Assembly (NCBI GenBank): GCA_013368375.1
Contig: JAACJP010000045.1
Location: 124,001 to 188,000, forward strand
DNA: 64,000 nucleotides
Source: Tricholomella constricta
Lineage: Eukaryota; Basidiomycota; Agaricomycetes; Agaricales; Lyophyllaceae
Direction of reading: 5' to 3'
Of this stretch, positions 35,817 to 47,269 are shown piece after piece; position 1 is the first letter of the stretch; each line of letters starts with the position of its first letter. The notes beneath the pieces are model-generated. The model was not told where the DNA came from. It searched no databases and was given only the letters and a program-made list of their open reading frames with translations. A program made the translations under genes and the position numbers.

Positions 35817-38020
35817 ATGTCATTCAAAAAAATCGCGTCTTTTATCATTCTACTGCCCAATGTCCTGTCTCTCTCGTTTCTAAAGCTCCCGGGGCCCCCG
35901 TCGCTACCTTCGACGGCCTCTCATCGACTTCACCCTGCGCTCGGCAGTTTCAGCATTGAAACCGCCTTCTTCGAGACTTTCGTGGGGAACACTACTGCTC
36001 CTAATGTTCTTACGAAAAACCTCCTTGAGAATCTCAAAAAGCGGACTGGAATTCCAGCTGAAGTGAGGATTGGAGGGATCACTGCGGACTCAACGTATTG
36101 GAATGCGTCTCAAGAAGTCAGTCTCTCCAATTTTATTGACAAGACAGGCGCGCTGCAGAATACGACAATCGGACCTGGTTTCTGGGAGTCGGTCAAACTG
36201 CTCCCTGAAGGGACCAAGGTCGTCATGAATCTTGTCTGTATTCGAACTCCTTGATCATGAATGCTATGTCACTTAACACCGGGGGGGCCTCAGAATCTGG
36301 AAGATCTCAATTATCAAGGCGCTTTGGACGTAGCAGAGTCTGCCGTCAAAGCTCTGGATCCTGAGCAACTCGATCTCCTGGAAAGTGAGTGCCTTGTCGC
36401 GTTTGCGGTTCTCGTTCATTGACTTTATCAGTCGGAAACGAGCCCGATCATTACCTCCATTTCACGCCTCAAAATTACAGTGACATCTGGGGTGTGAGCG
36501 TTTATACCATCCCGTCTTCACACTTCTTCATATGTTATGTTGCAGACTTGGGCTAACAATATCTCGAGCACGCTTGGGTTAAAAGCTCCTCGATTCCAAG
36601 TCGCAGCGACTGTCGAGGATCCGTTGTGGCCATATGATGCGCCCGGAGCTTCTTCGCAGCTCGATTGCGTGAGTACTTTAGCAGCTGGCGCGAATAGAGA
36701 TGGTGTCGTGCGCTCGTGCAGCGAGCATACGTATCAGTATAGTGTAAGTTCATTACATCGCTTCCGCCAAATTATTACATGACAATTATTCTCACGTCAG
36801 GTTTGTGATCCTCCGAGAATAGCAGTCGCAACGTTACCAAATCTTGTAAGGGCAACTCTTTGAAATCGAATGCTTCTCGCGAACTCATTCAAGAGGTAAC
36901 TAGGTCAATCACACGCGCCTTGCTCAGTACGTGTGTCGGGTAAGATAGTGATAATAGTATTGACCACCTTGGTAGGTTCCTCGACCTCTGGCAACCACGC
37001 ATCAAGTCTGTTCGTGAACAGCTGGGACCTGATTCGTTCGTGATCGGTAAATTGCATACCGTATGTCTGTGGTATACGGTCTTATCTCTCCACGACAGGC
37101 GAATACAACTCCGTCTCGTGTTCGGGGAGAAATAATGTTAGCAATACGTTTGGACAAGCTTTATGGCTGGTAGCTTTATATTCATATTGTGTGAATTTTC
37201 AGTCAAGGCTAATTCCCTCCAGCTTGATACCACGTTGTATGGCGCATCGTTGAATATCTCTCGGTCAGTGTTCTTTCCTCTACCTTCTAAGATATCGCTA
37301 TCTCATGTTTCCTAGCATGTACGTCCATCAAGGAGGTCCTCTGGCCTTGCAAAGCAGCACTCAGCTTAATCATGGTGGTGGGTGACCACTCCCCTACACT
37401 TCCAACGGGGCCATTGAAAAGCTAACCTGCTCTTAGGTCTGAGCTTCTATGACTTATGGTTTATACTATTCATCTACTCTTTGTCGACGAAAATCCTGAA
37501 TTCATGTAGGTATCCCGTCCAGAACACCAACGGGCCGGTTGGAGTGTTTCCCTCGTATTCGGCATACTTGTTCGTCGCAGAAACGTTGGGCCATTCAAAA
37601 TCATTGAGGATAGCGAATATCTATCCTGGGCGACAAGCCAATGGTTCGACCATCACAACTGCTCTTGGCGACAAATCAGAGGGACAGCTCGTCGCGTACG
37701 GATTCTGGGACGACAAGCCATCTGGGCATGAATTCCCATCGAAGTTCGCCCTCCTTAATCTTCAAATCTACAACCAGACGCAAACTATTCCTCGTCCGAT
37801 CGCGACTTTTGATATCTCCGGGTACTTGAAAAACGCTCGTCGTGCTGTTACCGTCCGCCGTTTGACCGCGCCTGGTGCGGACATCAAAGAAGCGAATGTG
37901 ACGACGTGGGCGGGTCAACATTTCGCATCAGGATTGGCGGCTGGGAAGTTTATGGAAGAAAAGGTGTCCGGTGGTAGAATTGTCGTGAAGGCATCGGAAG
38001 CAGTTCTTGTCATAGTATAG
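35817..38020 (+). CDS. Secreted GH79 glycosidase (beta-glucuronidase-like)
   Basis: Glycoside hydrolase family 79, which removes glucuronic acid or 4-O-methyl-glucuronic acid from plant arabinogalactan and related glycans. The ATG at 35817 opens a signal peptide (MSFKKIASFIILLPNVLSLS). Then follow GSFSIETAFFETFVGN and EVRIGGITADSTYWN, typical of the start of the TIM barrel. The acid/base Glu lies in EIGNEPDHYLHFTP and the nucleophile Glu in VIGEYNSVSCSG, both completed across introns. The C-terminal beta domain runs from about GVFPSYSAYLFVAETLG to the end. About nine introns are required. The protein is extracellular by its leader and has no peroxisomal tail. It sits between genes of lipid catabolism without obvious pathway link. 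Confidence 0.85.
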
Positions 38021-38251
38021 TGGTGCGTTGACAAGGAATGAAAGGGACAGGGGTCACCTATCTAATCTGATAAATGTGTAACATCTGGCATGTGAATGGC
38101 TCGACGTGCTCGGAAGCCATCCCCGCCGTTTTCGGGAGTTAATGAGGCCGAGTAGCTGCCTACAATTGTATAAAATTTACTGTCGGGTTACGCGTCCTCA
38201 GGCCCCTTATCTTCAACTCCAATACCCCTCGACCAGCTCACGGACGGAAAA

Positions 38252-40636
38252 ATGGCATCGAAACAATTTACGCTCGAGGAAATCGCGAAACACAACAAGC
38301 AGGGAGACTTGGTACGTTGTCTCCCTGTCCGCATTACCTAAATTATGTATGACAGGAGCACATCGCGGACTCTAGTGGATTGTGATAGATTCGAAGGTCT
38401 ATGACTTGTCGAGGTTCGCAGGAATGCACCCCGGTGGTCTTTCCGTTTTATTGGACGAGGCAGTCGGTATGTGCACCCTATCTCATCGCGGACGTTACAA
38501 TTGACCGAGTTTTTCGAATTAGCTGGACAGGATGCCACGGATGCCTTCTTCAGCCTTCACCGTCACGAGGTTCTTCTTAGGCCGCAATATTCGCGCCTCC
38601 AAATCGGTGTGGTCGTGGGCGAGGAGCAGCAGATTTTCCCCCGTGCAGTAGGCGCGTTAAGCAAGGTGCCCTATGCCGAGCCCACGTGGCTCACGGAAGG
38701 CTATCACAACCCTTACTATAAAGATGTGTGTGTCTGCCGATGGACCATCCCTGATGTAATACTAAACCTTTGTAGCACCACCGGCGCTTCCAGGCTGCGT
38801 TTAGGAAATTCGTGGAGGAGGTTTTGATGCCCGATGCGCAGGCCCGAGAGGAGGACGGAAAGCGGCCTTCTCAAAGTGTCTTTGATGAGATGGCGAAGCT
38901 CAACCTCATTGCCATGCGACTTGGCCCTGGTGAACATCTGAAGGGACGCGTCTTAATGGGTGGGATTGTGAAGCCGGAGGAGGTGAGCAGACTCTTGCCC
39001 TTTGCCATAATATACCACTAATAAATGTTCCTGCGAACAGTTTGATTACTTCCACGAGCTCATTATGGCCCAGGAAGTTGCCAGGATGAATGCGCGTGGT
39101 TACTACGACGGTTCAGGAGGAGGCACATATATTGGTGAGTAATATTTGAATCGGAACCGCTTGAAGCTCATGAATTCCTCAGGACTTCCCCCGGTCATGA
39201 ACTTTGGAAAGCCTGCCATCCGCAAGAAGGTCATGGAAGAGGTGTTTTCCGGAAAAAAGTTCATTTGTCTCGCCATATCCGAGGCATTTGCTGGAAGTGA
39301 TGTCGCTGGGCTCAAGTGTAGCGCAAAACGCGTTAAGGACGGCAGAGATGGTTGGGTTGTAACTGGAACGTGAGTTGATTTCCCTACTCCTTCTTTGGAG
39401 TACTCCCTGACTCGATGTGTTTGATTCTCCAGCAAGGTATGACAATCTCAACCACTTTCATTCGCTTCTTCGCTGACCCTGCATTTAAAACCAGAAATGG
39501 ATTACAAACGCCACATTCTCTGACTATTTCACAGTCGGCTGCCGCACTGACCAGGGTGGTATGGTTGTCCTTCTCATTGAGCGAGGAGAGGGTGTCGAGA
39601 CGAAAATAATCAAGACATCCTACTCGACCGCAGCGGGTACCGGATATGTCACTTTCGAAGACGTATTCGTTCCCTACGAAAACACTCTTGGCCCTGATAA
39701 TGGTGGCCTTCAGGTAATCTTGAGCAACTTCAACCACGAGCGGTGGGTGTTATTCCTTGATGCACCAATACATTTGCTGTGACACCTTTTTCAGATGGGG
39801 TATGGCTTGCGGCAGTGTTAGCGCTCAGCGAATCATAGTCGAAGAGTGCCTGAAGTGAGTGTTGATGTTGCTAACGTGTTGGGTTATCTCTTACGCCTTC
39901 GTGTAGGTGGGCAACTCAGCGCCAGGTTTTCGGAAAGCCTTTGACAGCGCAACCCGTCATCCGCTCGAAGCTGGCTGCGATGATTGCCCGCGTTGAGAGC
40001 GCGCAGAATTGGATCGAAAATGTGACGTATCAAATGACCCACATGAGCTACAAGGAGCAGGCAACGCATTTGGCTGGGTAGGTCTGCCGTCCTCCGAATG
40101 TACAAGGTACTAAGGTGCTCCTCTAGCCAAATTGCGTTCGTCAAGAAGTATTGCACAGAGACCGCTCAGGAGACTGCTCGCGACGCTGTACAGGTTAGCT
40201 GTGATCCTTACGTTTGGACCGGAAAATGCTCACAAGTCAATTATAGATCTTCGGTGGACGCGGTATCACGAGGACAGGTCCGTCGATGATTTTACTCTCT
40301 TAAATTGTCACAGCGCATTCTAACCTATTTGCCAGGAATGGGTCGTTTCATTGAACATGTACGTCCACTCAAACTTGCTTGCAGCTCTTCTCACTCACTT
40401 CATCTTCAGTACCATCGAACGGTTCCTTTCGACGCGTAAGTCTGCTCCTTTTCCTCATGTTCAGATCACGACTGAGGCAAAATGTCACGACATCCAGAAT
40501 TCTTGGAGGAGGTTTGTTTCCCATAAATTTCGGTTGGTCTGAGCATTGACCTTGAACTTGAACAGCCGAGGACGTCCTTGGAGATCTCGGCGTACGCCAA
40601 GCCTTGCGCAAGATGCCCAAAAACGCTCGTCTATAA
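38252..40636 (+). CDS. Cytochrome b5-acyl-CoA dehydrogenase fusion, paralogue 2
   Basis: Starts MASKQFTLEEIAKHNKQGDL, then WIVIDSKVYDLSRF and the haem motif GMHPGGLSVLLD, with LHRHEVLLRP for the second ligand. The dehydrogenase half shows [68 protein letters not shown] and [14 protein letters not shown]. It ends PKNARL (PTS1). Residues GLQVIL and NFNHERWG link it to paralogue 3. The reading frame survives only if a 4-nt exon (39433-39436) is used, and the 3' end contains exons of 23, 26 and 14 nt. Function is expected to be the first, FAD-dependent step of peroxisomal beta-oxidation. The fused b5 domain may pass electrons onward. Confidence 0.87.
39433..39436 (+). other. 4-nt micro-exon CAAG in dehydrogenase paralogue 2
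   Basis: Flanked by intron 39370-39432 (GTGAGT...TCTCCAG) and intron 39437-39494 (GTATGA...AAACCAG). It turns the split codon AC plus C into Thr and adds AAG (Lys), giving the family sequence GTKKWIT. Skipping it puts the next exon out of frame. Paralogue 3 has the same arrangement. Confidence 0.7.
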
Positions 40637-40908
40637 CCTTCCGTTCCTTCTTTCTTGAATCTAATATCTACTCGATAAATCACTGAATGCCCATTCACGT
40701 GTAATACCGGTTCTCGTAATACAGCAGTAATGCACGGTCTTGTCTGGTCTTGTACGGCATCTCTGATCATGACCAAAGTCATGAGACCACTCAGGGTTAA
40801 TCTAGAGGCCGACATGCTTCTCCATCTGGGAAATTTTCCTCGATAGGTTAAATATCAACCGCATGCCAGTTTCACCTGAGAAAACTGGTTTCGCCCCTTT
40901 CTTTAACG
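40637..40908. other. Spacer and promoter of dehydrogenase paralogue 3
   Basis: 272 bp between two same-strand paralogues. No gene is seen. Confidence 0.4.
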
Positions 40909-43334
40909 ATGTCAACCCCTACAACCCTTTTCACTGAGGAGATTGTGTCCAAGGTACATCGCTATAACTAAACTTTCTAGAGAGTCCGAATCTGAATATT
41001 TGCATCCTTGACTTTCTTGACCATAAAGCACAACAAACCGGACAACTTGGTGAGGCGGTCGTTTGCAACCATTTCATCCTCTAGCACCTGACTTGTATAC
41101 AGTGGGTAATCATAGATAATTCAGTCTATGACTTGTCCAAGTTTGCCGCCGTGCATCCTGGTGGCCGATCTGTGCTTTTAGATGAAAGCATCGGTACGGC
41201 TAATTTGTCAATACTCCTTGTAAATTATTTTTTCTCATCCGATCTTCAGCTGGAAAAGACGCGACGAAAACTTTTTACAGTCTGCACCGCTCCGAGATTC
41301 TTCGAAAGCCTCAGTTTGCACGTCTGAAGATCGGCGAAATCGAAGGCGACGAACGACGCCACCATAATACTCCTATACCGGGGTCTCTGAGTGGCGTTCC
41401 TTATGCAGAGCCTACCTGGCTAACGCCAGGTTATTATTCCCCCTATTTCAAGGATGTAAGCTTCTTATTTTCTTTTTTTTCTCGACTTCAAGCTAATTGC
41501 AGTTTAGAGTCATCAACGATTTCAAACCGCAGTCCGGAAATTTGTGGAGGACGTTGTCTTTCCTGATGCACAGGCCCGAGAAGAAGATGGCAAAATGCCT
41601 TCGAAACATGTCTTTGAAGAGATGGCGCGACTGAACATGCTTGCTATGAGGTTGGGACCAGGCAATCACTTGAAAGGTCGCGTTCTCATGGACGGCTTGG
41701 TCAAACCCGAAGAGGTAACTAATCTCTGTACACGCCTTTCTTCGGATCTAACAAGTCCCTTTTTGGCTCATAGTTTGATTGTTTCCACGAGTTAATTATT
41801 GCTCAGGAACTAGCCCGGATCCATGCGCGTGGGTACAGTGATGGGCTTGGTGGCGGAATATGCATTGGTATGGAATAACTTTCACCGTTTCATCTAATTG
41901 TGAACCAACTTCCCAGGGCTTCCCCCCGTGCTCAATTTTGGGAAACCTGCACTACGAGACAAGATTGCGGCCGAAGTTTTAGATGGCAAAAAGTTCATCT
42001 GTCTTGCCATCACTGAAGCTTTTGCAGGAAGCGACGTCGCTGGTATAAAATGCCGCGCCAAACGAGTTGATGGCGGATGGGTGGTAAATGGAACGTGAGG
42101 CTAATTTCACTTCGTTGTGTCAGGTTTACTGTTCGGGTTTATTGCTGACTGAAAATTGTAGAAAGGTACGCGTAAACGTTGACGGACCTGCATCACTGGA
42201 GGCTGCCAACTCACGAGTCAAAAATGGCAACAGAAATGGATAACTAATGGGACGTTCGCGGACTATTTCACCGTCGGTTGCAAGACCGACGACGGTGGCA
42301 TTGTCGTCCTTGTCATTCCTCGAGGAGATGGTGTCAAAACCAGGCCTATAACGACGTCGTATTCGAGCGCTGCAGGAACAGCATATGTCACGTTTGACGA
42401 TGTACGCGTTCCGTACGAGAACACCCTGGAATCCGACAAAGGAGGTCTTCAAGTCATCTTGAGCAATTTCAATCATGAACGGTATGAACTTAGGACCGCT
42501 TCCATGTGAAATTTGACTCGAATCGCTCGACAAGGTGGGGCCTCACATGCGGTGTAATCTCTGCACAAAGAACTATTGTCGAGGAGTGTCTGAAGTATGT
42601 ATTGATACGCGTCTTTCGTCCTACCTGCTCACTTGTCAACGTGCTGATCGTAGATGGACTACCCAAAGAGAAGTATTTGGAAAACCTCTTGTGTCCCAAG
42701 CCGTCGTTCGATCCAAGCTTGCCGCGATGATTTCCCGCGTCGAAAGTTCTCAGAACTGGCTCGAGAATATCACTTTCCAAATGACACATATGAATTACCA
42801 TCGACAGGCGACATATTTAGCTGGGTGGGTATCACTATCGCTGCCTCCCGTTTCCCTGGTCATTCAACATGCCCTATCACAGGCAAATTGCGTTCCTCAA
42901 GATGTATGCAACGCGAGGCGCTCAAGATACGGCGCGGGACGCGGTCCAGGTCTGTCATGTTCGTATCACTTGGCGCTTGTGACTAATATGTCTTTCGTAG
43001 ATATTTGGTGGACGCGCTATCACACGTTCCGGCATAGGGAAGTTCGTCGAGCATGTCAGTAATCCCCACCTTCCTGCCACTCGGTTGGCCTAATAATCAC
43101 TGTCACCTGTAGTATCATCGGACATTGCTCATCGATCCGTACGTTGTATTACCTTGCTTTACTATAGAAATTACATACTGACTAGTTTTTGTCTCTCAGT
43201 ATTGGAGGGGGAGGTGTGTTGGTTTGTCATGTGCGATGCTTAGAGACTGACCTTATACCACAGCAGAGGACGTTCTCGGCGACCTGGGAGTACGACAGGC
43301 GCTAAGGACCATGCCAAGGAATGCCCGCCTCTAG
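40909..43334 (+). CDS. Cytochrome b5-acyl-CoA dehydrogenase fusion, paralogue 3
   Basis: Starts MSTPTTLFTEEIVSK, then HNKPDNL, WVIIDNSVYDLSKF and the haem motif AVHPGGRSVLLDESI. The second haem region reads YSLHRSEILRKP, so a His is kept although the spacing residue HRH is changed to HRS. The dehydrogenase part has [68 protein letters not shown] and QIFGGRAITRSGIG. The IFGGRG motif therefore has Ala for the last Gly. It ends PRNARL (PTS1). A 4-nt exon at 42162-42165 is needed. These changes suggest a diverging but still intact copy. Confidence 0.85.
42162..42165 (+). other. 4-nt micro-exon AAAG in dehydrogenase paralogue 3
   Basis: Flanked by intron 42095-42161 (GTGAGG...TTGTAG) and intron 42166-42233 (GTACGC...CAACAG). 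AC plus A restores Thr and AAG gives Lys, so the chain reads NGTKKWITNG. Skipping the exon breaks the frame. The position equals that of the micro-exon in paralogue 2. Confidence 0.7.
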
Positions 43335-43595
43335 AGGCTCTACCGCATCGTTGCGAACTTTGTCCAAGTATTGTACAATATGAATCCATGACCTTGCTCC
43401 CAGCCCTTGCAACACCGCATTTCACCGGATATCAGTTTTTGTGCCGCCCAAGCCTCGGGGATAATCTGGTCTGCGTGAGTCTGAGATTGTAGACCAGACA
43501 CTGAAGGTTTGTACAGGACATTGTTACTCAGTACTCTTTGGGCAAGTAGAGTGGGTGCTGCGTCCTGATACTCCACCACCTGCTGACCCCTGACA

Positions 43596-43869
43596 ATGGC
43601 CACCGAGGAACACGAGGAACATACGAAGGAGGAGGTTGCAAAGGTACGCATGTTTTGCGTTTTCATATATTTGGTAGTCCCGACTGCCTCGATAATGGGG
43701 ATGGGGTACCTGATGAGCCTCGAAGCTACTCTCATGAAGCGATGAAATTTAATTGAGGACGCTGATAGTGGATGATAGTCGACTCGAAGATATTTGAATC
43801 GAGTTCGCGCCCATGCATCCTGGTTATATATCTCCAACCATGAAGGAGGTTTATGCCCAAGCGCTGTAA
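43596..43869 (+). pseudogene. Broken 5' fragment of a fifth cytochrome b5-acyl-CoA dehydrogenase
   Basis: A family-type start (ATG at 43596, with EEHTKEEVAK) is followed by an intron and by WMIVDSKIF, the b5-domain strand shared by the four intact genes. The frame is then shifted by one base: EFAPMHPG, the haem motif, continues in another frame and a stop follows within about 60 nt. Nothing resembling the dehydrogenase part is found before the next gene at 44102. It is best read as a truncated duplicate that decayed. Confidence 0.7.
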
Positions 43870-44101
43870 AATTGTACTCCGTCAAATGATCCGAAATTTG
43901 GGCGGTATCTGATTTGGCGCGTCAGTGATAAAACGCACGTGGTCGTGATCGCGACAGATCGTGACGCCGACGACCAATCAAATTCAGATGCTACTGGAGG
44001 AATCACATGTCAGACGGCGGGCGCTATGAATACAGCCTGCACCCCGAGCAACCACATCGGCTGAGGCTTTCACATCTATCTCTTCATACTACATCTTTGC
44101 A

Positions 44102-47099
44102 ATGGCCTCCAAGGAACTCAAGGTTTTCTCCCGTGATGAAGTTGCCAAGGTAGATTGACATCGCAAGATATGAAAAAGCAAATGCTAACGAGTCGGTTGT
44201 ACAGCACAACAAGGAAGACGATCTCGTACGTTTTCTACCCTAAAGCCAATAGATTTAATTGGCTCATTCCTTTGCTAGTGGATCATCATAGACGGGAAGG
44301 TGTACGATATCACCAGATTCAAGAATCTACACCCGGGTGGAGCATCCGTCTTCCTGGACGATGAAATTCGTTTGTTATTCTCCTGTTTTGTCTCAATCGT
44401 TGCTTGACCTCCTTTTTACAGCTGGACAAGACGCAACCGAAGCTTTTTATGGACTTCACCGACATGACGTCATCACCAAGCCTCAGTATACTCGCCTTCA
44501 GGTAGGCGTCGTCGAAGGAGAGAAGAGCGTCATCCACAGCCGCGTGGTGGGAGAGCTAAGCAAAGTCCCATATGCGGAACCTACCTGGTTATCGGATGGC
44601 TACTTCAGCCCTTATTACACTGAGGTTTGCAGCGTCCTTTTCCATGACTTTCTCACAAGGCTTTACATATCTTCTGTAGAATCACCGAAAGTTTCAGAAA
44701 GCTATGAGGGTGTTTATTGACGAAGTCGTTGCACCTGATGCCATCGTGCGTCGCCTTTCTTACGCGTCAGGTTACAATTGACAAACCACCGTTTCGTCAG
44801 GCAAGAGAAGCGGATGGCAAACCGCCCAGCAAGAGCGTTATTGAAGCCATGGAGTGAGCGCTCATGAAGCGTTCTTGTGCACGCAAGTAGTTGACATTGC
44901 GGTCTAGGAAACTGAATATCCACGCCATGCGCATGGGTCCCGGAAAGCACTTGAAGAGTGTGTGGTTTTTATGTGCTTCTTATATCGTTAACTTATGCGT
45001 CTTACCTATCAGGTCTGAAGTTAATGGATGGCCTGGTCAAGCCCGAAGAGGTCAGCCTAGAACTTCCATTTGTTAGTGCTGTCGCTCATTGTGCGTTTGC
45101 GCAGTTCGATTATTTCCATGAGGTAGGTCACGACGCATCGCAATCACATCAATCTTTTCAAGCTAGACGACTTCCCATAGCTCATTATCACCCAAGAGTT
45201 TGCCCGATGCGGTCAACGTGGCTACGGTGACGGTGAGTAGTCACTCCACAACTTAAATCAGTTTAGACTTACTAAAGTTTGTTGTAGGCATGATGAGCGG
45301 TTCAGTCATCGGCCTTCCTCCCGTTCTCAATTTTGGCAGCGAGGAGATCAAGGCGAAAGTCGTTCCGGATGTACTATCAGGCCGCAAACCCATTTGCCTC
45401 GCCATCTCTGAGGCATTTGCTGGAAGTGATGTCGCTGGCCTCCGAACTTCGGCCGTCAAGACCGAGGACGGCAAACACTGGATTATCAACGGAACGTGAG
45501 TGTGTATACCTGGCTATTCCATGCAAATCATTGCTTAAGATACTACCGTGTCTTTTCCATCTTCCTGCTCGGAAACTTCCCCTTGAATTCTCGGGCGCCG
45601 TCTCGCTTTGCTTCCGTACCTTCTATCCCCCTTATCCCACCTCAGTAAGAAGTGGATAACGAACGGAACGTGAGTCGCACGCATGTCAATCCTTTCTGGA
45701 CTTGTCTAATCTTGGTTTTCTAGCTTCGCGCACTAGTACGTTGCCCCGTGTTCCTTGGGAGATCTGGAACTCAGATCAATTCATATCAGCTTCACTGTCG
45801 GTTGCAAAACTGAGGTCCGTCTCTTCATCTTTTACTACCGCCTGGTCATGTATAAAATATCCACCCTTTTTCCGTAGGATGGATTCACTGTTATTCTTGT
45901 CGAACGCGGGGAAGGCGTTGAGACGAAGGCCATCAAAACGAGCTACGTATGTAGCATCTTTTTCCCATTGTTCTACACGGCATCTGACTACCGGTTTCAA
46001 TACAGTCCCCATCTGCTGGTACTGCCTATGTTACATTTGACAACGTAAAGGTTCCTGTCGAGAATACCCTGGGTCCTGAGGGGAGCGGTATCTTTGTAAT
46101 GCTGAGGTATGTTTCTCGTCGTCCTCGAAAGGAAGGTTCTCTCACTTACGTGTACATGTAGTAACTTCAATCATGAGCGATGGGTCATGTGCTGTTCTTC
46201 TGCTCGCTCACAACGCCTGATCGTCGAAGAATGCCTCCTGTATGTTGATATATCTGTATCTCTCACGCCAGTCTCTCACAGACCCCTAGATGGACAACTC
46301 AGCGCAAGGCCTTCGGAAAACCCCTTCATTCGCAGGCGGTGATTCGGAGCAAGTTGGCTGCTATGATTGCGAGAGTCGAGAGCACACAGAATTGGCTTGA
46401 GAATCTGACATATCAGATGAATAACATGGTTAGCCAGGTTCAACGAGACGGTTTCTCGTCAGCTATACTCACGGGGGTTTCTCTGCTTCCGCCTGACAGT
46501 CATACAAACAACAAGCCGCCAAATTGGCTGGGTACGCGTGGCCAGTCTCTTCTTGTCGGAACAAAGCTCATGCGTTTTTGTAGTCCGATTGGTTTGCTTA
46601 AGATGCACGCCACAAGATCTGCCCAAGAAACTGCTACTGATGCTGTCCAGGTATACATATTGACAGTTTTGATCTGTTCTGGGTTAAAATTGCTTTATCT
46701 TAGATCTTCGGCGGGCGTGGTATAACCAAGACAGGTATGTCTCGTAACGCAGATCGTTGGCATCGTCCATGTTCTAATCCATCTCGTGGCAGGAATGGGA
46801 CAGTTTATAGAACATGTTCGTACTCTTTTGTCGACTTCTAGCTACAGCCATTTGATCTTCTTTCTGATCACAGTATCATCGCACTGTTCCTTTCGACGCG
46901 TAAGTCCCACGACGTCATTCTGTAGATATAAAATGCTCACGACTCTTTCTTAATAGGATTCTTGGAGGAGGTACCATATTTTCCACGTTCATTTCCGTTT
47001 TTGCAGGCACTTACCCATTTTTCTGCAGCCGAAGACGTGTTGGGAGACCTTGGAGTTCGTCAGGCCATTCGGAGTATGCCTAAGAATGCAAGGTTGTAA
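44102..47099 (+). CDS. Cytochrome b5-acyl-CoA dehydrogenase fusion, paralogue 4
   Basis: Starts [16 protein letters not shown], then [21 protein letters not shown] and the haem motif [14 protein letters not shown], with [13 protein letters not shown]. The dehydrogenase half shows [26 protein letters not shown] (His for the usual Asp), [41 protein letters not shown] and [14 protein letters not shown]. It ends PKNARL (PTS1). It is the closest relative of paralogue 1 but is on the opposite strand and has many more introns, including 24-nt and 14-nt exons, giving the longest gene span of the four. The Lys-Lys-Trp segment, encoded by a 4-nt exon plus the next exon in paralogues 2 and 3, is on one 24-nt exon here. 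Confidence 0.85.
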
Positions 47100-47269
47100 T
47101 CGTGCCCTTCCGGCAGCTGGGCTTTTGCTTTAGTTACGGCAAATGGCTGCTCTTATTGTATTATCTCATCACATTATTTTTTTTCCTGTTAACTTATCCT
47201 GTAGCCTAAAAATCCAACGAGCACAGCACATTATAAAATGTACCTCATCGCTACTTATGGCGGCTCTAT

